Source of the DNA: Deefgea piscis
Lineage (GTDB): Bacteria; Pseudomonadota; Gammaproteobacteria; Burkholderiales; Chitinibacteraceae
NCBI RefSeq assembly: GCF_019665785.1
Contig: NZ_CP081149.1
Coordinates: 2,480,001-2,544,000 of the forward strand
DNA length: 64,000 nucleotides
Reading direction: 5' to 3'
The notes under the pieces were generated by a model. It saw only the letters and a list, made by a program, of their open reading frames with translations. It was not told where the DNA came from and did not search any database. This document shows positions 1 to 8,426 of the stretch, one piece after another. The position numbers and the translations under genes are program-made. Every line of letters begins with the position of its first letter. The stretch's first letter is position 1.

Positions 1-639
1 ATTAAGTCAAAAGCTCGGGTCATTATTGGCGGTGCAGATAAGGAAAAACTGCAAGCGGCACTCGCCGAACTTGGAGAGCATGCCACTGGACGTACACTTA
101 ATGTGCTAGACCCCACATCAATTCAACAATTTTTTGCTGCGATTCCGTCACTTGATCATTTACTAATTACTGCGGCAGTTATTCGACCAGGGCGGCTACT
201 CGATGCCCCTATTGAAGCACTGCAAGCCAATCTGGATAGCCGTTTCTGGGGCAGCGTACACAGCTTACGAGCCGCAGCGCCACGTCTTGCCAGCACGGGG
301 TCTATCACACTGACTTCAGGCATGGTGACCCAGCGCCCACAAGCAGGAAAATCACTGGCAGCGGTCGCTGCTGGAGCAGTAGAAACGCTAGCGCATAGCC
401 TAGTTAGTGAAATTGCCCCCCGTCGTATCAACGTAATCAACCCAGGTCCAATGCATACCCCCTTGCTCACCGACATGCTTGGCAACAACCGCGAATTAAT
501 TAATGAACTAGCAAACGCCCAACCCTTAAAACGCCTGGGCATGCCTGAGGATTTTGCTGATGCGGCTTTGTTTTTAATGCGCAATCCAAATATAAACGGT
601 GAAGTACTGCATCTAAATGGTGGCAGTTCATGGGCATAA
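1..639 (+). CDS. SDR-family oxidoreductase-like protein, 5' end cut by window edge
   Basis: The frame is open from base 1, so the start and the N-terminal Rossmann glycine motif lie outside the window; what is visible starts just before a typical beta2 strand (RVIIGGADKEKL). The later NPGPMHTPLL and GEVLHLNGG segments are typical of the C-terminal part of short-chain dehydrogenases, where they contact cofactor and close the fold. The usual catalytic Tyr-x3-Lys is not seen: the aligned stretch reads AAVAAGAVE, so both Tyr and Lys appear to be replaced by Ala. It may therefore be a non-catalytic or atypical member. The substrate is unknown. A hairpin terminator follows about 80 bases downstream, and the gene is not obviously part of the arsenic cluster that comes next. 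Confidence 0.85.
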   Translation: MKSKARVIIGGADKEKLQAALAELGEHATGRTLNVLDPTSIQQFFAAIPSLDHLLITAAVIRPGRLLDAPIEALQANLDSRFWGSVHSLRAAAPRLASTGSITLTSGMVTQRPQAGKSLAAVAAGAVETLAHSLVSEIAPRRINVINPGPMHTPLLTDMLGNNRELINELANAQPLKRLGMPEDFADAALFLMRNPNINGEVLHLNGGSSWA

Positions 640-721
640 GTACGTACAAGAAAGCTTTAGGATTATTGTGTTTCTGATTTTTGCGTTGCCCGAGCAGCAC
701 AAGAATTCATCACAAATCATT

Positions 722-759
722 AAGGCCGCAACCTGATAGATTGCGGCCTTTCGATTTTT
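722..759 (+). terminator. Intrinsic terminator after the SDR gene
   Basis: A perfect 10-base stem, AAGGCCGCAA (722-731) with TTGCGGCCTT (741-750), has a 9-base loop and is followed by a T-rich tract. It is placed to end the SDR transcript. The rest of the gap to 956 shows no other feature I can support. Confidence 0.75.
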
Positions 760-956
760 AGCCTTGGCATCGACACTCCAGCCGTAGCTGATATTTTAGT
801 GATACGCGAAATTGTCGACCAGAGTTGGTACGTTCATACATGCATTGGAGAAGACCTGCTTTAGAGCAAGGTGCTCGAAAAAAGACAACATTTCTTAATT
901 AAAATTAAGCCGGCTTTGGTTTTTTTAAGTTCAACTATTCAATTTGGAAAACCACC

Positions 957-1388
957 ATGCAAATAAAACCGATAAATAATTTGGCAGAAATTACGCAACT
1001 ACTGGCGTCTTGCAATTTAAAAAGTGGTGATATCTCGGCAGACAATCCACCTTTTTTCTATGGAATACAATACAGCAATGAGTTGATTGCACTTATTGGT
1101 TTAGAGTTTTTCGATAAGGTAGGCCTGTTGCGCTCGTTGGCCGTCGCCACAGACTTTCGTGACAAAGGATTGGCTAGCTCACTTGTCTTATACGCTGAGG
1201 ATCTAGCCCGACAGCAGGGTGTAAAAACGCTCTATCTGCTAACGAATACGGCTGAGATGTTTTTTCTTAATGCCCGCTATCAGGCCACTGAACGCAATAT
1301 GGCTCCACTAGATATTCAGGCCACAAGCCAGTTTTCTGGTCTTTGCCCTTTATCCTCAGCCTTTCTATCAAAGCAACTAACACGCTGA
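957..1388 (+). CDS. arsN2: GNAT acetyltransferase, ArsN2-type (arsenic resistance)
   Basis: This 143-residue protein has the GNAT fold signature: a beta4 strand LLRSLAVA followed by the acetyl-CoA pyrophosphate loop region RDKGLASSLV (about residues 70-82), then GVKTLYLLTNTAEMFFLNARYQ and a C-terminal ATSQFSGLCPLSSAFLSK block. That last block and the YLLT-TAE-FF stretch are what I associate with ArsN2, the arsenic-associated branch of N-acetyltransferases. ArsN1 enzymes acetylate arsenical amino-acid analogues; for ArsN2 the substrate is less certain. The ars genes that begin 200 bases downstream support the assignment. There is no strong Shine-Dalgarno sequence, but 957 is the only start giving the full fold. 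Confidence 0.75.
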   Translation: MQIKPINNLAEITQLLASCNLKSGDISADNPPFFYGIQYSNELIALIGLEFFDKVGLLRSLAVATDFRDKGLASSLVLYAEDLARQQGVKTLYLLTNTAEMFFLNARYQATERNMAPLDIQATSQFSGLCPLSSAFLSKQLTR

Positions 1389-1460
1389 GTGATATATATT
1401 TGCTACTTCATTTTTCGGCGTGTTTGTATCGGCATTAGCCGATGCTTTAATGACAACGTT

Positions 1461-1496
1461 CGAAAATAAATGGCCGCAAACCCTGAGGTCGCGGCC
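1461..1496 (-). terminator. Probable terminator of arsJ
   Basis: GGCCGC (1472-1477) pairs with GCGGCC (1491-1496). Read on the minus strand the hairpin is followed by the T-rich ATTTATTTT. It lies about 90 bases beyond the arsJ stop codon. The stem is short, so strength is uncertain. Confidence 0.45.
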
Positions 1497-1585
1497 TTCA
1501 TCATGGTGCGTCTCTGTCCGAGTGACTCGGCCTTCGAGGACATCTAAGCGCTTAAGTATCCGTATTTAGCAGCACAGTTCATCGT

Positions 1586-2824
1586 TTAAATTGTTGAATG
1601 CCGAGGCAATCCCAATGAAATGAGCGCAGCTAAGGCAATAAAAGCCGCCGATATCCAGAGGCACGCTGCCAATCCCGCCGTTTGGTAAACCCACCCCGAC
1701 AACACCGTGCCAATCAGCCGCCCCATTGCGTTGGCCATATAGTAAAAACCAACGTCGAGCGATGCACCGTCCTCTTTGGCATAGCTGACAATCAAATAGC
1801 TATGTAATGATGAATTAATCGCAAACAGCACGCCAAATAATAACAGCCCACCAAGCAGTATGACCTCCAAGCCATGATCTGAATTAACGCCCAAGGCAAT
1901 ACCTGCAGTTAATACGGCTAGCGGAATCGCCCACAGCATGGCAGCGCGGCCATCGGGTACTTTGCCAGTTTTTTTACCTGTCAAATACGGCGCAATCGAT
2001 TGCACGACACCGTAACCAATCACCCAGCAGGCAAAAAACGTCCCCACGGCCCAATCAGCCAAACCCAAAGTCGTCGCCATAAACACCGGCAGCGCCACCA
2101 CAAACCACACATCGCGTGCGCCAAACAAGAACAAGCGGGCTGCTGACAAAATATTCACCGCACGGCTACTCGAAAAAATATCACCAAACTTGGGTTTATT
2201 TTTTGCCTTACCCAAATCCGCTTTCAGGCTCAACAGACTAGCAATCCACACCATCAACAGCACCAGCGCCATCACCCACATTGCGCCCGCAAAACCCAAA
2301 GTCGCTAGCAACACGCCGCCCATGAAAAAGCCGACGCCTTTGAGCGCGTTTTTAGAACCCGTTAGCAGCGCCACCCACTGAAACAATTTACCCTCGGCCG
2401 CAGCGCTGCCAGCCGGAATCAACGCTTTAATACTACTTTTCGCGCTCATTTTATTCAGATCTTTAGCAATGCCCGATAAAGCCTGCGCCGCCATCACCCA
2501 CGGCACAGTGAGCATTGCGGTCGGTACCGTGAGTGCCAACAGTGCAATCACTTGCAGCCCAAGGCCAATATTCATTGTTTTATTCAAACCGATGCGCGCA
2601 CCCAGCCAGCCACCGACCAGATTCGTGACGACGCCAAAAACCTCATAAAACAAAAATAGCAGCGCGATATTGAGCGGACTAAAGCCGAGCTGATGAAAAT
2701 GCAGCACCACCAACATCCGCAAAGCGCCATCAGTCAGCGTAAATGCCCAGTAGTTGCCGGTGATGATGAGGTATTGGCGGATAGCAGGCGAAAGGCTGGA
2801 AAGCATGATGAGAACCCAAGTCAT
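1586..2824 (-). CDS. arsJ: Organoarsenical (1-arseno-3-phosphoglycerate) efflux MFS transporter ArsJ
   Basis: A 12-TM major facilitator protein of about 412 residues. The N-terminal stretch YLIITGNYWAFTLTDGALRM and the following VLHFHQLGFSPLNIALLFLFYE are highly characteristic of ArsJ. ArsJ exports 1-arseno-3-phosphoglycerate, the unstable product made when glyceraldehyde-3-phosphate dehydrogenase uses arsenate instead of phosphate; outside the cell it breaks down and releases arsenate. The partner dehydrogenase gene lies directly upstream on the same strand, as is usual for this pair. The start at 2824 gives a few extra residues; an ATG at 2806 is an alternative. A 47-bp palindrome lies in the gap between the two genes. 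Confidence 0.92.
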   Translation of the reverse strand: MTWVLIMLSSLSPAIRQYLIITGNYWAFTLTDGALRMLVVLHFHQLGFSPLNIALLFLFYEVFGVVTNLVGGWLGARIGLNKTMNIGLGLQVIALLALTVPTAMLTVPWVMAAQALSGIAKDLNKMSAKSSIKALIPAGSAAAEGKLFQWVALLTGSKNALKGVGFFMGGVLLATLGFAGAMWVMALVLLMVWIASLLSLKADLGKAKNKPKFGDIFSSSRAVNILSAARLFLFGARDVWFVVALPVFMATTLGLADWAVGTFFACWVIGYGVVQSIAPYLTGKKTGKVPDGRAAMLWAIPLAVLTAGIALGVNSDHGLEVILLGGLLLFGVLFAINSSLHSYLIVSYAKEDGASLDVGFYYMANAMGRLIGTVLSGWVYQTAGLAACLWISAAFIALAALISLGLPRHSTI

Positions 2825-2830
2825 GTGATG

Positions 2831-2877
2831 GGTATTGCTCTGTAGTCTTTTATTTAAAATAGATACAGGGCAATACC
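2831..2877. repeat. REP-like palindrome between gapdh and arsJ
   Basis: GGTATTGC (2831-2838) plus CTGTA (2840-2844) pair with TACAG (2864-2868) plus GCAATACC (2870-2877), giving an imperfect 14-base stem around an AT-rich loop. The GGTATTGC/GCAATACC core recurs next to narK (33121-33165) and, in degraded form, near 24187 and 29240. In the arsJ messenger it could act as a stability or attenuation structure. Confidence 0.65.
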
Positions 2878-2898
2878 AGATAGAATATTTGCTACAAC

Positions 2899-3906
2899 TT
2901 ATTGATCAGCTAAGCCAACTTGTCGAACAAGCTCGGCCGTACGATTCACATAACCCCATTCATTGTCGTACCACGCATACAGTTTGAGCTGCGTGCCGTT
3001 GATGACCATCGTCGATAGTGCGTCGATGATGCTTGATCGAGCATCGCCGCGATAATCGACCGACACCAGCGGGCGCTCTTCATAGCCCAAGATGTCTTTC
3101 AAATACGTTTCCGACGCGGTTTTCAGTAGGTCATTCACCTCTTCCACCGTGGTGGCACGTTCTAGCTCAAATACGCAATCGGTGAGCGAAGCGTTGGTCA
3201 GCGGAACGCGCACGGCATGGCCATTCAGGCGGCCTTTGAGTTCGGGGAAAATTTCGGTAATCGCAGTCGCAGATCCCGTCGAAGTCGGAATCAAACTCGT
3301 GCCACACGAACGGGCGCGACGCAGGTCTTTGTGCGGCGCGTCGATGATGGTTTGCGTATTGGTCAAATCGTGAATCGTCGTCATGCTGCCGTGGCGGATG
3401 CCAAGCTGCTCGTGAATCACTTTCACCACTGGCGCGAGGCAGTTGGTCGTACAGCTCGCCGCCGTGACGATGCGGTGAATGGCGTGATCAAACAAGTGAT
3501 CATTCACGCCGACGACGACATTGAGTACGCCCGCTTCTTTCACTGGCGCGGTGACAACGACGCGTTTCACGCCCTGATCTAAGTAAGCTTGCAGCAGTTC
3601 CACCGTGCGCATTTTGCCTGATGCTTCAATGACCACATCGCAGCCCGACCAGTCGGTTTCGCCGATGACTTTGTTGCGCGTGGTTTTGATGCGCGAATTC
3701 CCAATTACAATGTCATCGCCATCCGTGCTGGCTTCATGCGCAAAGCGGCCGTGCACAGAGTCGAAGTTGAGCAAATGCGCCAAGGTTGCCGCATCACCCG
3801 CCGGATCGTTAATCTGCACAAATTCAATCTCTGGCCAGCCCCAAGCCGCGCGCAGTGTTAAACGCCCCATGCGGCCAAAGCCGTTAATGCCTACTTTGAT
3901 GCTCAT
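2899..3906 (-). CDS. ArsJ-associated glyceraldehyde-3-phosphate dehydrogenase
   Basis: A type I GAPDH of 335 residues starting [19 protein letters not shown]. The NAD-binding [10 protein letters not shown] motif, the catalytic cysteine in ASCTTNC and the C-terminal WYDNEWGY motif are all present. The start was set at 3906 because GAGGAC lies just upstream; the longer frame to 3963 has no ribosome binding site and runs into the operator. Sequence features and the tight pairing with arsJ point to the arsenic-dedicated paralogue that makes 1-arseno-3-phosphoglycerate from arsenate, rather than the glycolytic enzyme. It is divergent from arsR, so both are probably controlled from the shared 78-base gap. 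Confidence 0.93.
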   Translation of the reverse strand: MSIKVGINGFGRMGRLTLRAAWGWPEIEFVQINDPAGDAATLAHLLNFDSVHGRFAHEASTDGDDIVIGNSRIKTTRNKVIGETDWSGCDVVIEASGKMRTVELLQAYLDQGVKRVVVTAPVKEAGVLNVVVGVNDHLFDHAIHRIVTAASCTTNCLAPVVKVIHEQLGIRHGSMTTIHDLTNTQTIIDAPHKDLRRARSCGTSLIPTSTGSATAITEIFPELKGRLNGHAVRVPLTNASLTDCVFELERATTVEEVNDLLKTASETYLKDILGYEERPLVSVDYRGDARSSIIDALSTMVINGTQLKLYAWYDNEWGYVNRTAELVRQVGLADQ

Positions 3907-3984
3907 TTGTGCTGTCCTCGGATTTAAGTTGATACTGTTGATATTAACAATACAATATTTCAAACATTGTTGTATAGTTGAATT
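3907..3984. promoter_or_regulatory. Shared ars promoter/operator region
   Basis: This AT-rich divergent gap between gapdh and arsR holds an inverted repeat, AACAAT (3946-3951) with ATTGTT (3966-3971), and a further GTTGTATAGTTGAAT stretch running up to the arsR start. ArsR-family repressors bind such interrupted dyads. The location fits autoregulation of arsR and joint control of gapdh-arsJ. The exact box is inferred. Confidence 0.5.
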
Positions 3985-4359
3985 ATGGAAAAAATAATTG
4001 CGACGACGATTTTCGAGTCACTTTCATCGGGTATCCGCTTGGATGCCTACCGTTTATTAGTGCGCCAAGGTCATGCTGGCATGGTAGCTGGCGAAATTGC
4101 GAATGCACTCGGTGTGCCGCCAACCAATATGTCGTTTCACCTCAAAGCCATGGCGCAGGCCAATGTGGTGACGGTAGCGCAAGAGGGCCGCTATATGCGT
4201 TACCGCGCCAATTTCAGCTTGATGCTGGATTTGATCGCCTATTTAACTGAGGAGTGTTGTGAAGGGCAGCCCGAACAATGTGCTGAGTTACGCAATCAAT
4301 CGAGCTGCTCACCCGCTGCTTTGCCTTCGCTGTGCTGCCCCGAAGCTAAAACTGAGTAG
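3985..4359 (+). CDS. arsR: ArsR-family arsenite-responsive repressor
   Basis: A 124-residue winged-helix protein with the ArsR recognition-helix region [18 protein letters not shown] (about residues 45-62) and the wing [12 protein letters not shown]. Cysteines occur late, at residues 91, 92, 99, 108, 117 and 118. This is the arrangement of ArsR types that bind As(III) through C-terminal cysteines rather than through the alpha3 ELCVCDL motif, which is absent here. Binding of arsenite should release the DNA. It heads the rightward ars operon (arsD remnant, permease, arsA remnant, acr3) and is divergent from gapdh-arsJ. The Shine-Dalgarno sequence is weak; the start was chosen because translation then begins with the typical N-terminal helix. 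Confidence 0.92.
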   Translation: MEKIIATTIFESLSSGIRLDAYRLLVRQGHAGMVAGEIANALGVPPTNMSFHLKAMAQANVVTVAQEGRYMRYRANFSLMLDLIAYLTEECCEGQPEQCAELRNQSSCSPAALPSLCCPEAKTE

Positions 4360-4400
4360 TCTGTCGGCCGCGTTTCACAAATGCTATTTGGAGAAAAATC

Positions 4401-4702
4401 ATGAGCAAGATACAAATTTTTGACCCTTCCTTGTGTTGTAGCTCTGGCGTGTGCGGTGAGGATGTGGACCAAGCTTTGGTGAATGCTTCAGCCGATGGCG
4501 TTTGCAGAAAATGACCTTGTGAAAGCTTTTTTAGTGCGCTCTGGCGCTGAAGCACTTCCTGTCGTTCTGGTCGATGGCGAAATAGCTTTGGTAGGGGCGT
4601 TATCCGACTCGGGCAGAGTTGGCGCGCTTTTCAGGTCTTGATTTACCTGAGACTACTGCTCAGCCGCCAAAAAAATGCTGTTCCGGCTCGCGAAGTTGTT
4701 AA
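4401..4702 (+). pseudogene. arsD: arsD remnant (arsenite metallochaperone), internal deletion and frameshift
   Basis: The first 32 codons encode a normal ArsD start: FDPSLCCSSGVCGEDVDQAL followed by VNASAD, including the conserved Cys pair. The frame then ends at a TGA (4512-4514). A second frame from 4495 resumes the family sequence at MAFAENDLVKAFLVRSGAEALPVVLVDGE, so about 20-30 codons of the middle are missing and the join is out of frame. A second slip lies in the GGGG run near 4594-4597, after which YPTRAELARFSGLDLPETT and the terminal CC-SGSRSC follow to the TAA at 4700. Both junctions carry CAGCCGAT, suggesting deletion between short direct repeats. ArsD would normally hand As(III) to ArsA, which is also broken here. 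Confidence 0.88.
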
Positions 4703-4752
4703 TGAATTAAATTGCTGGTGAATAAATATTGCCAGCAAAGAGGTAAAGTTAA

Positions 4753-5766
4753 ATGAATGAGTGGGCAACGATGCTATCAGATGCATCAAACATGTTTGTA
4801 TTTCTGGCTGTCGAGTTATCGGTTTTATTCTTAATCATCAGTGCTGGCGTCGCTCTGGCTCGCCAAAAATTTTTGAATGCAAAAATTCAGCAGGTACTAG
4901 GGCAACGTCAAGGTAAAGGTTATTTGATTGCGACCGCACTGGGTTCGCTGACCCCATTTTGTAGCTGTTCAACGATTCCGATGTTACGCGGTTTATTATC
5001 GGCCAAGGCGGGTTTTGGCCCCACACTGACTTTCCTATTTGTATCACCCTTGCTTAATCCAATTATCGTCGGCTTGATGTGGGTGAGTTTTGGCTGGGAA
5101 ATTACGCTCACCTACATCGTTATTGCTGCAGGTGTATCTCTATTTGCCAGCTTGTTGCTCGATAAATTGGGATTTGAGCGATATGTGATTACTGATAACA
5201 AGCGTAAAACCTCATGCTGCACCGCACCCGCAGTACCTGATAAATCATCCGCATCGACTTCAAGATGCACTGGCAAGCCTGTGAAGGGTAACTCAATAGT
5301 AACTTCTAGCTCACAGAGTGAGCATAGCCAGCATCAAACCATAGTCGAGCATTCACGATTGAATTATCGCCAAGCGGGTTTGGATGCATGGCAGCAATTC
5401 AAGGAAGTTTTGCCTTATCTTGCACTGGGTGTGCTATTGGGTTCATTTATATACGGCTTTGTACCCGCTGAATGGATTGCCGCACATGCAGGCTCAGACA
5501 ACCCATTTGCCGTGCCGTTGAGCGCGGTGATTGGAATTCCACTGTATATCCGAGCAGAAGCGGTAATTCCTTTAGCTTCTTCATTATTGGGCAAAGGCAT
5601 GGGGATTGGTGCAGTGATGGCGCTGATTATTGGCAGTGCAGGAGCCAGCCTTACCGAGGTGATTCTGCTCAAGTCGATGTTTAAAACGCCAATGATTGCG
5701 GCCTTCCTAGCGGTGATTTTGGGTATGGCCGTTATGATGGGTTATCTGGTGACGTCTTTTTTCTAG
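4753..5766 (+). CDS. ArsP/YraQ-type permease
   Basis: A 337-residue membrane protein with two hydrophobic halves, each of about four to five helices, joined by a polar, Cys/Ser-rich loop near residues 150-210 (CCTAPAVPDKSS and onwards). The first half holds the family signature LGSLTPFCSCSTIPM and LFVSPLLNPII; the second holds PLYIRAEAVIPLASSLLGKGM and GSAGASLTEVILL. This is the DUF318/ArsP_1 permease family. Some members export trivalent organoarsenicals, and others are of unknown substrate. The location inside the ars operon favours an arsenical, but the sequence alone does not prove it. GAGG precedes the ATG by a good distance. It is intact, unlike its two neighbours. Confidence 0.82.
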   Translation: MNEWATMLSDASNMFVFLAVELSVLFLIISAGVALARQKFLNAKIQQVLGQRQGKGYLIATALGSLTPFCSCSTIPMLRGLLSAKAGFGPTLTFLFVSPLLNPIIVGLMWVSFGWEITLTYIVIAAGVSLFASLLLDKLGFERYVITDNKRKTSCCTAPAVPDKSSASTSRCTGKPVKGNSIVTSSSQSEHSQHQTIVEHSRLNYRQAGLDAWQQFKEVLPYLALGVLLGSFIYGFVPAEWIAAHAGSDNPFAVPLSAVIGIPLYIRAEAVIPLASSLLGKGMGIGAVMALIIGSAGASLTEVILLKSMFKTPMIAAFLAVILGMAVMMGYLVTSFF

Positions 5767-5790
5767 TGCATATTCCTCCAAGGAACAGCC

Positions 5791-6659
5791 ATGAACTTTT
5801 TACAAAATCCACCGCGTTTTCTATTTTTTACCGGCAAAGGTGGCGTTGGTAAAATGTCGATTGCGTGTGCCAGCGCAATTGAATTGGCGGCCTCTGGGAA
5901 GCGAATTTTATTAGAGAGTACCGATCCGGCATCCAATGTCGGCCAAGTATTCGGCATTAAGATTGGCAATCAAATCACCGACATTCCTGCAGTAGCCAAC
6001 TTATCCGCGCTCGAAATCGACCCGCAAGCGGCGGCGCAAGTCTATCGCAATCGGATCGTTGATCAGGTGCGCGGCGTGTTTTGCCCAATGAGGTCGTGCG
6101 CGGCATTGAGGAGCAGCTCTCGGGCGCTTGCACGACGGAAATTGCCGCATTTGATGAGTTCACTGCGCTATTTATTGACTCGAAACAAACCGCTGATTTT
6201 GATCACATCATTTTTGACACTGCACCGACCGGCCACACGCTGCTATTGCTCGATGCCACGGGCGCGTATCACCGTGAAGTCGGCAAAAAAATGGATCAAG
6301 CCAAGCTGCATTACCTGACGCCGATGATGCAATTGCAAGACCCGAAGCAAACCAAAGTGCTGCTCGTTACCTTGGCCGAAACCACGCCCGTGCTGGAAGC
6401 GGCCAATTTGCAGGCTGATTTGCAACGCGCGGGGATTAATCCCTGGGCATGGGTGATTAATAACAGCATCGCATTGGCCGGCGCCAAGTCGCCCTTGCTA
6501 CATCAACGCGCCCAAAATGAATTGCGTGAAATCGATTTAGTGGTGAATCAGCACGCATAGCGCTATGCCGTCATACCTTTGCTGAGAGACGAGCCTATTG
6601 GTGTGCCGCGACTTTTAAAGCTGGCTGAACACGGTCGCCCATCAACATCTTCTCTTTAA
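5791..6659 (+). pseudogene. arsA: arsA remnant: collapsed A1/A2 chimera with frameshift, P-loop change and amber stop
   Basis: The start matches the first (A1) half of the arsenite ATPase: NPPRFLFFTGKGGVGKMSIA and STDPASNVGQVFGIKIGN. The Walker A Thr is replaced by Met. A frameshift lies in the T run at 6079-6082. The next frame gives PNEVVRGIEEQLSGACTTE and FDHIIFDTAPTGHT, still A1-like. It then changes to sequence typical of the second (A2) half: LLLLDATGAYHREVGKKMD, TPMMQLQDPKQTKVLLVTL and EAANLQADLQRAGINPWAW. A TAG at 6558-6560 interrupts the end, after which RYAVIPLLRDEPIGVPRLLK continues to a TAA at 6657. A normal ArsA has about 580 residues in two homologous halves; here about 290 remain. 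Confidence 0.9.
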
Positions 6660-6682
6660 TTCAAACTATTTGAGTATTCAGC

Positions 6683-7753
6683 ATGAACGTTAAAGCCTGC
6701 GCCGATGAAACGACATCGCACAAAATGAGTTTTTTGGATCGCAACCTGACGTTGTGGATTTTTCTGGCGATGGCAGTTGGTGTTGGGATCGGCGTGGTTT
6801 TTCCACAAGTAGCGCAGTTCAATGAAGCGATGTCGGTCGGCACGACCAATATTCCGCTGGTGATTGGTCTGATTTTAATGATGTATCCACCGCTGGCGAA
6901 GGTAAATTACAGTCTTTTGGGTGAAGTCACTCGCGATAAGCGGGCGATTACGTTGTCTTTGGTGATGAACTGGATTGTTGGCCCGATATTGATGTTTGTG
7001 CTGGCGATTACGTTTTTGCGTGATCAGCCGGGCTATATGGTCGGGCTGATTTTGATTGGGCTGGCGCGTTGTATTGCGATGGTGTTGGTTTGGAATGACC
7101 TTAGCGGCGGTAGTAAGGAATACGGCGCTGCACTAGTTGCGCTCAATAGCATATTCCAGATTGTGACTTATAGCTTTATGGCATGGCTATTTATTACCGT
7201 GCTGCCGCCGCTGTTTGGCCTGCAAGGTTTTGCGCTCGATATTACGATTTTGGATATTGCGCAAAGCGTGCTGATTTACCTTGGAATTCCATTTTTTGCA
7301 GGCTATTTGGGCCGAAAATGGCTAATCGCCGCGAAGGGCGAAGCTTGGTACAACACAGTGTTTATCCCGCGTATTTCGCCAATCACACTGATTGCTTTGC
7401 TGGCGACCATCGTGCTGATGTTTAGCTTGAAGGGTGAAATGATTGTTGAGTTGCCGATGGATGTAATCCAAATCGCCATCCCGCTGGTCATCTATTTCAT
7501 GCTGATGTTTTTCGTGAGCTTTTTCATCGGCAAGAAAATAGGATTGCCCTATGAACAAAATGCGTCGATCGCGTTTACCTCGACCGGCAATAATTTTGAG
7601 CTGGCGATTGCGGTGTCGATTGCGGTGTTTGGCCTAAGTTCAGATCAAGCGTTTGCGGGGGTAATTGGCCCCTTAGTTGAAGTGCCAGTACTGATTGCTT
7701 TGGTGAATGTGGCGCTCAAAATGAAACGTAAATACTACACATTAAAAACTTAA
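6683..7753 (+). CDS. acr3: Acr3-family arsenite efflux transporter
   Basis: A 356-residue integral membrane protein of the BART superfamily with ten predicted helices. The conserved As(III)-translocation cysteine is in [17 protein letters not shown] (about residue 131) and the conserved acidic residue is in [16 protein letters not shown] near the end. [19 protein letters not shown] is also diagnostic. Acr3 exports arsenite using the membrane potential and can work without ArsA, which matters here because arsA is a pseudogene. It closes the rightward ars operon, 23 bases after the arsA remnant. No arsC arsenate reductase is present in the window, so any arsenite for this pump must come from elsewhere. 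Confidence 0.95.
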   Translation: MNVKACADETTSHKMSFLDRNLTLWIFLAMAVGVGIGVVFPQVAQFNEAMSVGTTNIPLVIGLILMMYPPLAKVNYSLLGEVTRDKRAITLSLVMNWIVGPILMFVLAITFLRDQPGYMVGLILIGLARCIAMVLVWNDLSGGSKEYGAALVALNSIFQIVTYSFMAWLFITVLPPLFGLQGFALDITILDIAQSVLIYLGIPFFAGYLGRKWLIAAKGEAWYNTVFIPRISPITLIALLATIVLMFSLKGEMIVELPMDVIQIAIPLVIYFMLMFFVSFFIGKKIGLPYEQNASIAFTSTGNNFELAIAVSIAVFGLSSDQAFAGVIGPLVEVPVLIALVNVALKMKRKYYTLKT

Positions 7754-7925
7754 GCATGCAGACACTCTCAATAAAATGGAATTAGATTGGAAAATACGAG
7801 GGCTAGGCTACCTAACTTACCCAACATTCAAAATGGAAACATCAGGATCAGTGCCAAACCCAATCACACGGTGTTTTCCATGTATTGGGCTGGTAAAACG
7901 TCATCCACAATATCCAACTCACCAG

Positions 7926-8333
7926 TCAAACGACTAACTGCACTAACTCACCGTCGCGGCGAAAAGCTAAAAATTGCTGTACCGCCCCCGATTGAATTGC
8001 AGCCATCATCCGTTGAAATGCACTCTCAATTTCATCATGGGTCGGCGCTAGCAATCCTTTGCCACCTAAACCAGCCACAAACACCACATCCCAATCGGGA
8101 ACGAGCTGCATGGATTCAGCAGTTAACGCCGCGAATGTGCTGAGTTCTAGCGGCGATTTATCCACATACATCAAGGGCGTTAACTCACCGGCTTGCTGGG
8201 TAGAAAACTGGGCAATTTGCTCAGCTGTCGCATTCTCAGGCAGGCCCGCACCCGTAAATACAAACAACAACCTTTGCGGTGTCGGCTGGGAACGAGCAGC
8301 AGTCAATAAATCAGTAAAGCTGGCAATATCCAT
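7926..8333 (-). CDS. Conserved hypothetical protein (~135 residues)
   Basis: This protein has recognisable, family-like blocks: LLFVFTGAGLPENATAEQIAQF, LTPLMYVDKSPLEL, WDVVFVAGLGGK and a C-terminal AIQSGAVQQFLAFRRDGE. I have seen similar short proteins next to other genes in betaproteobacteria, sometimes labelled as a ribonucleotide reductase subunit, but nothing here resembles that enzyme and I make no functional claim. It lies 93 bases downstream of lutC on the same strand, so it may be the last gene of the lut operon. The ATG at 8333 was preferred over 8336 because it is better spaced from the AGGGG upstream. Confidence 0.7.
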   Translation of the reverse strand: MDIASFTDLLTAARSQPTPQRLLFVFTGAGLPENATAEQIAQFSTQQAGELTPLMYVDKSPLELSTFAALTAESMQLVPDWDVVFVAGLGGKGLLAPTHDEIESAFQRMMAAIQSGAVQQFLAFRRDGELVQLVV

Positions 8334-8426
8334 CATATCCCCTAGAGTCTGTTGTGATAAAAAACGTTGCTAAAGCTTAATACCGAACACGGCTGTCAGC
8401 ATAGTTTTGATCTTGGGTGAGTTTAA

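Noticed and set aside
7787..8143. Plus-strand frame of 118 codons after acr3
   Set aside because: It overlaps a better-supported minus-strand gene, starts without a ribosome binding site and resembles no family.
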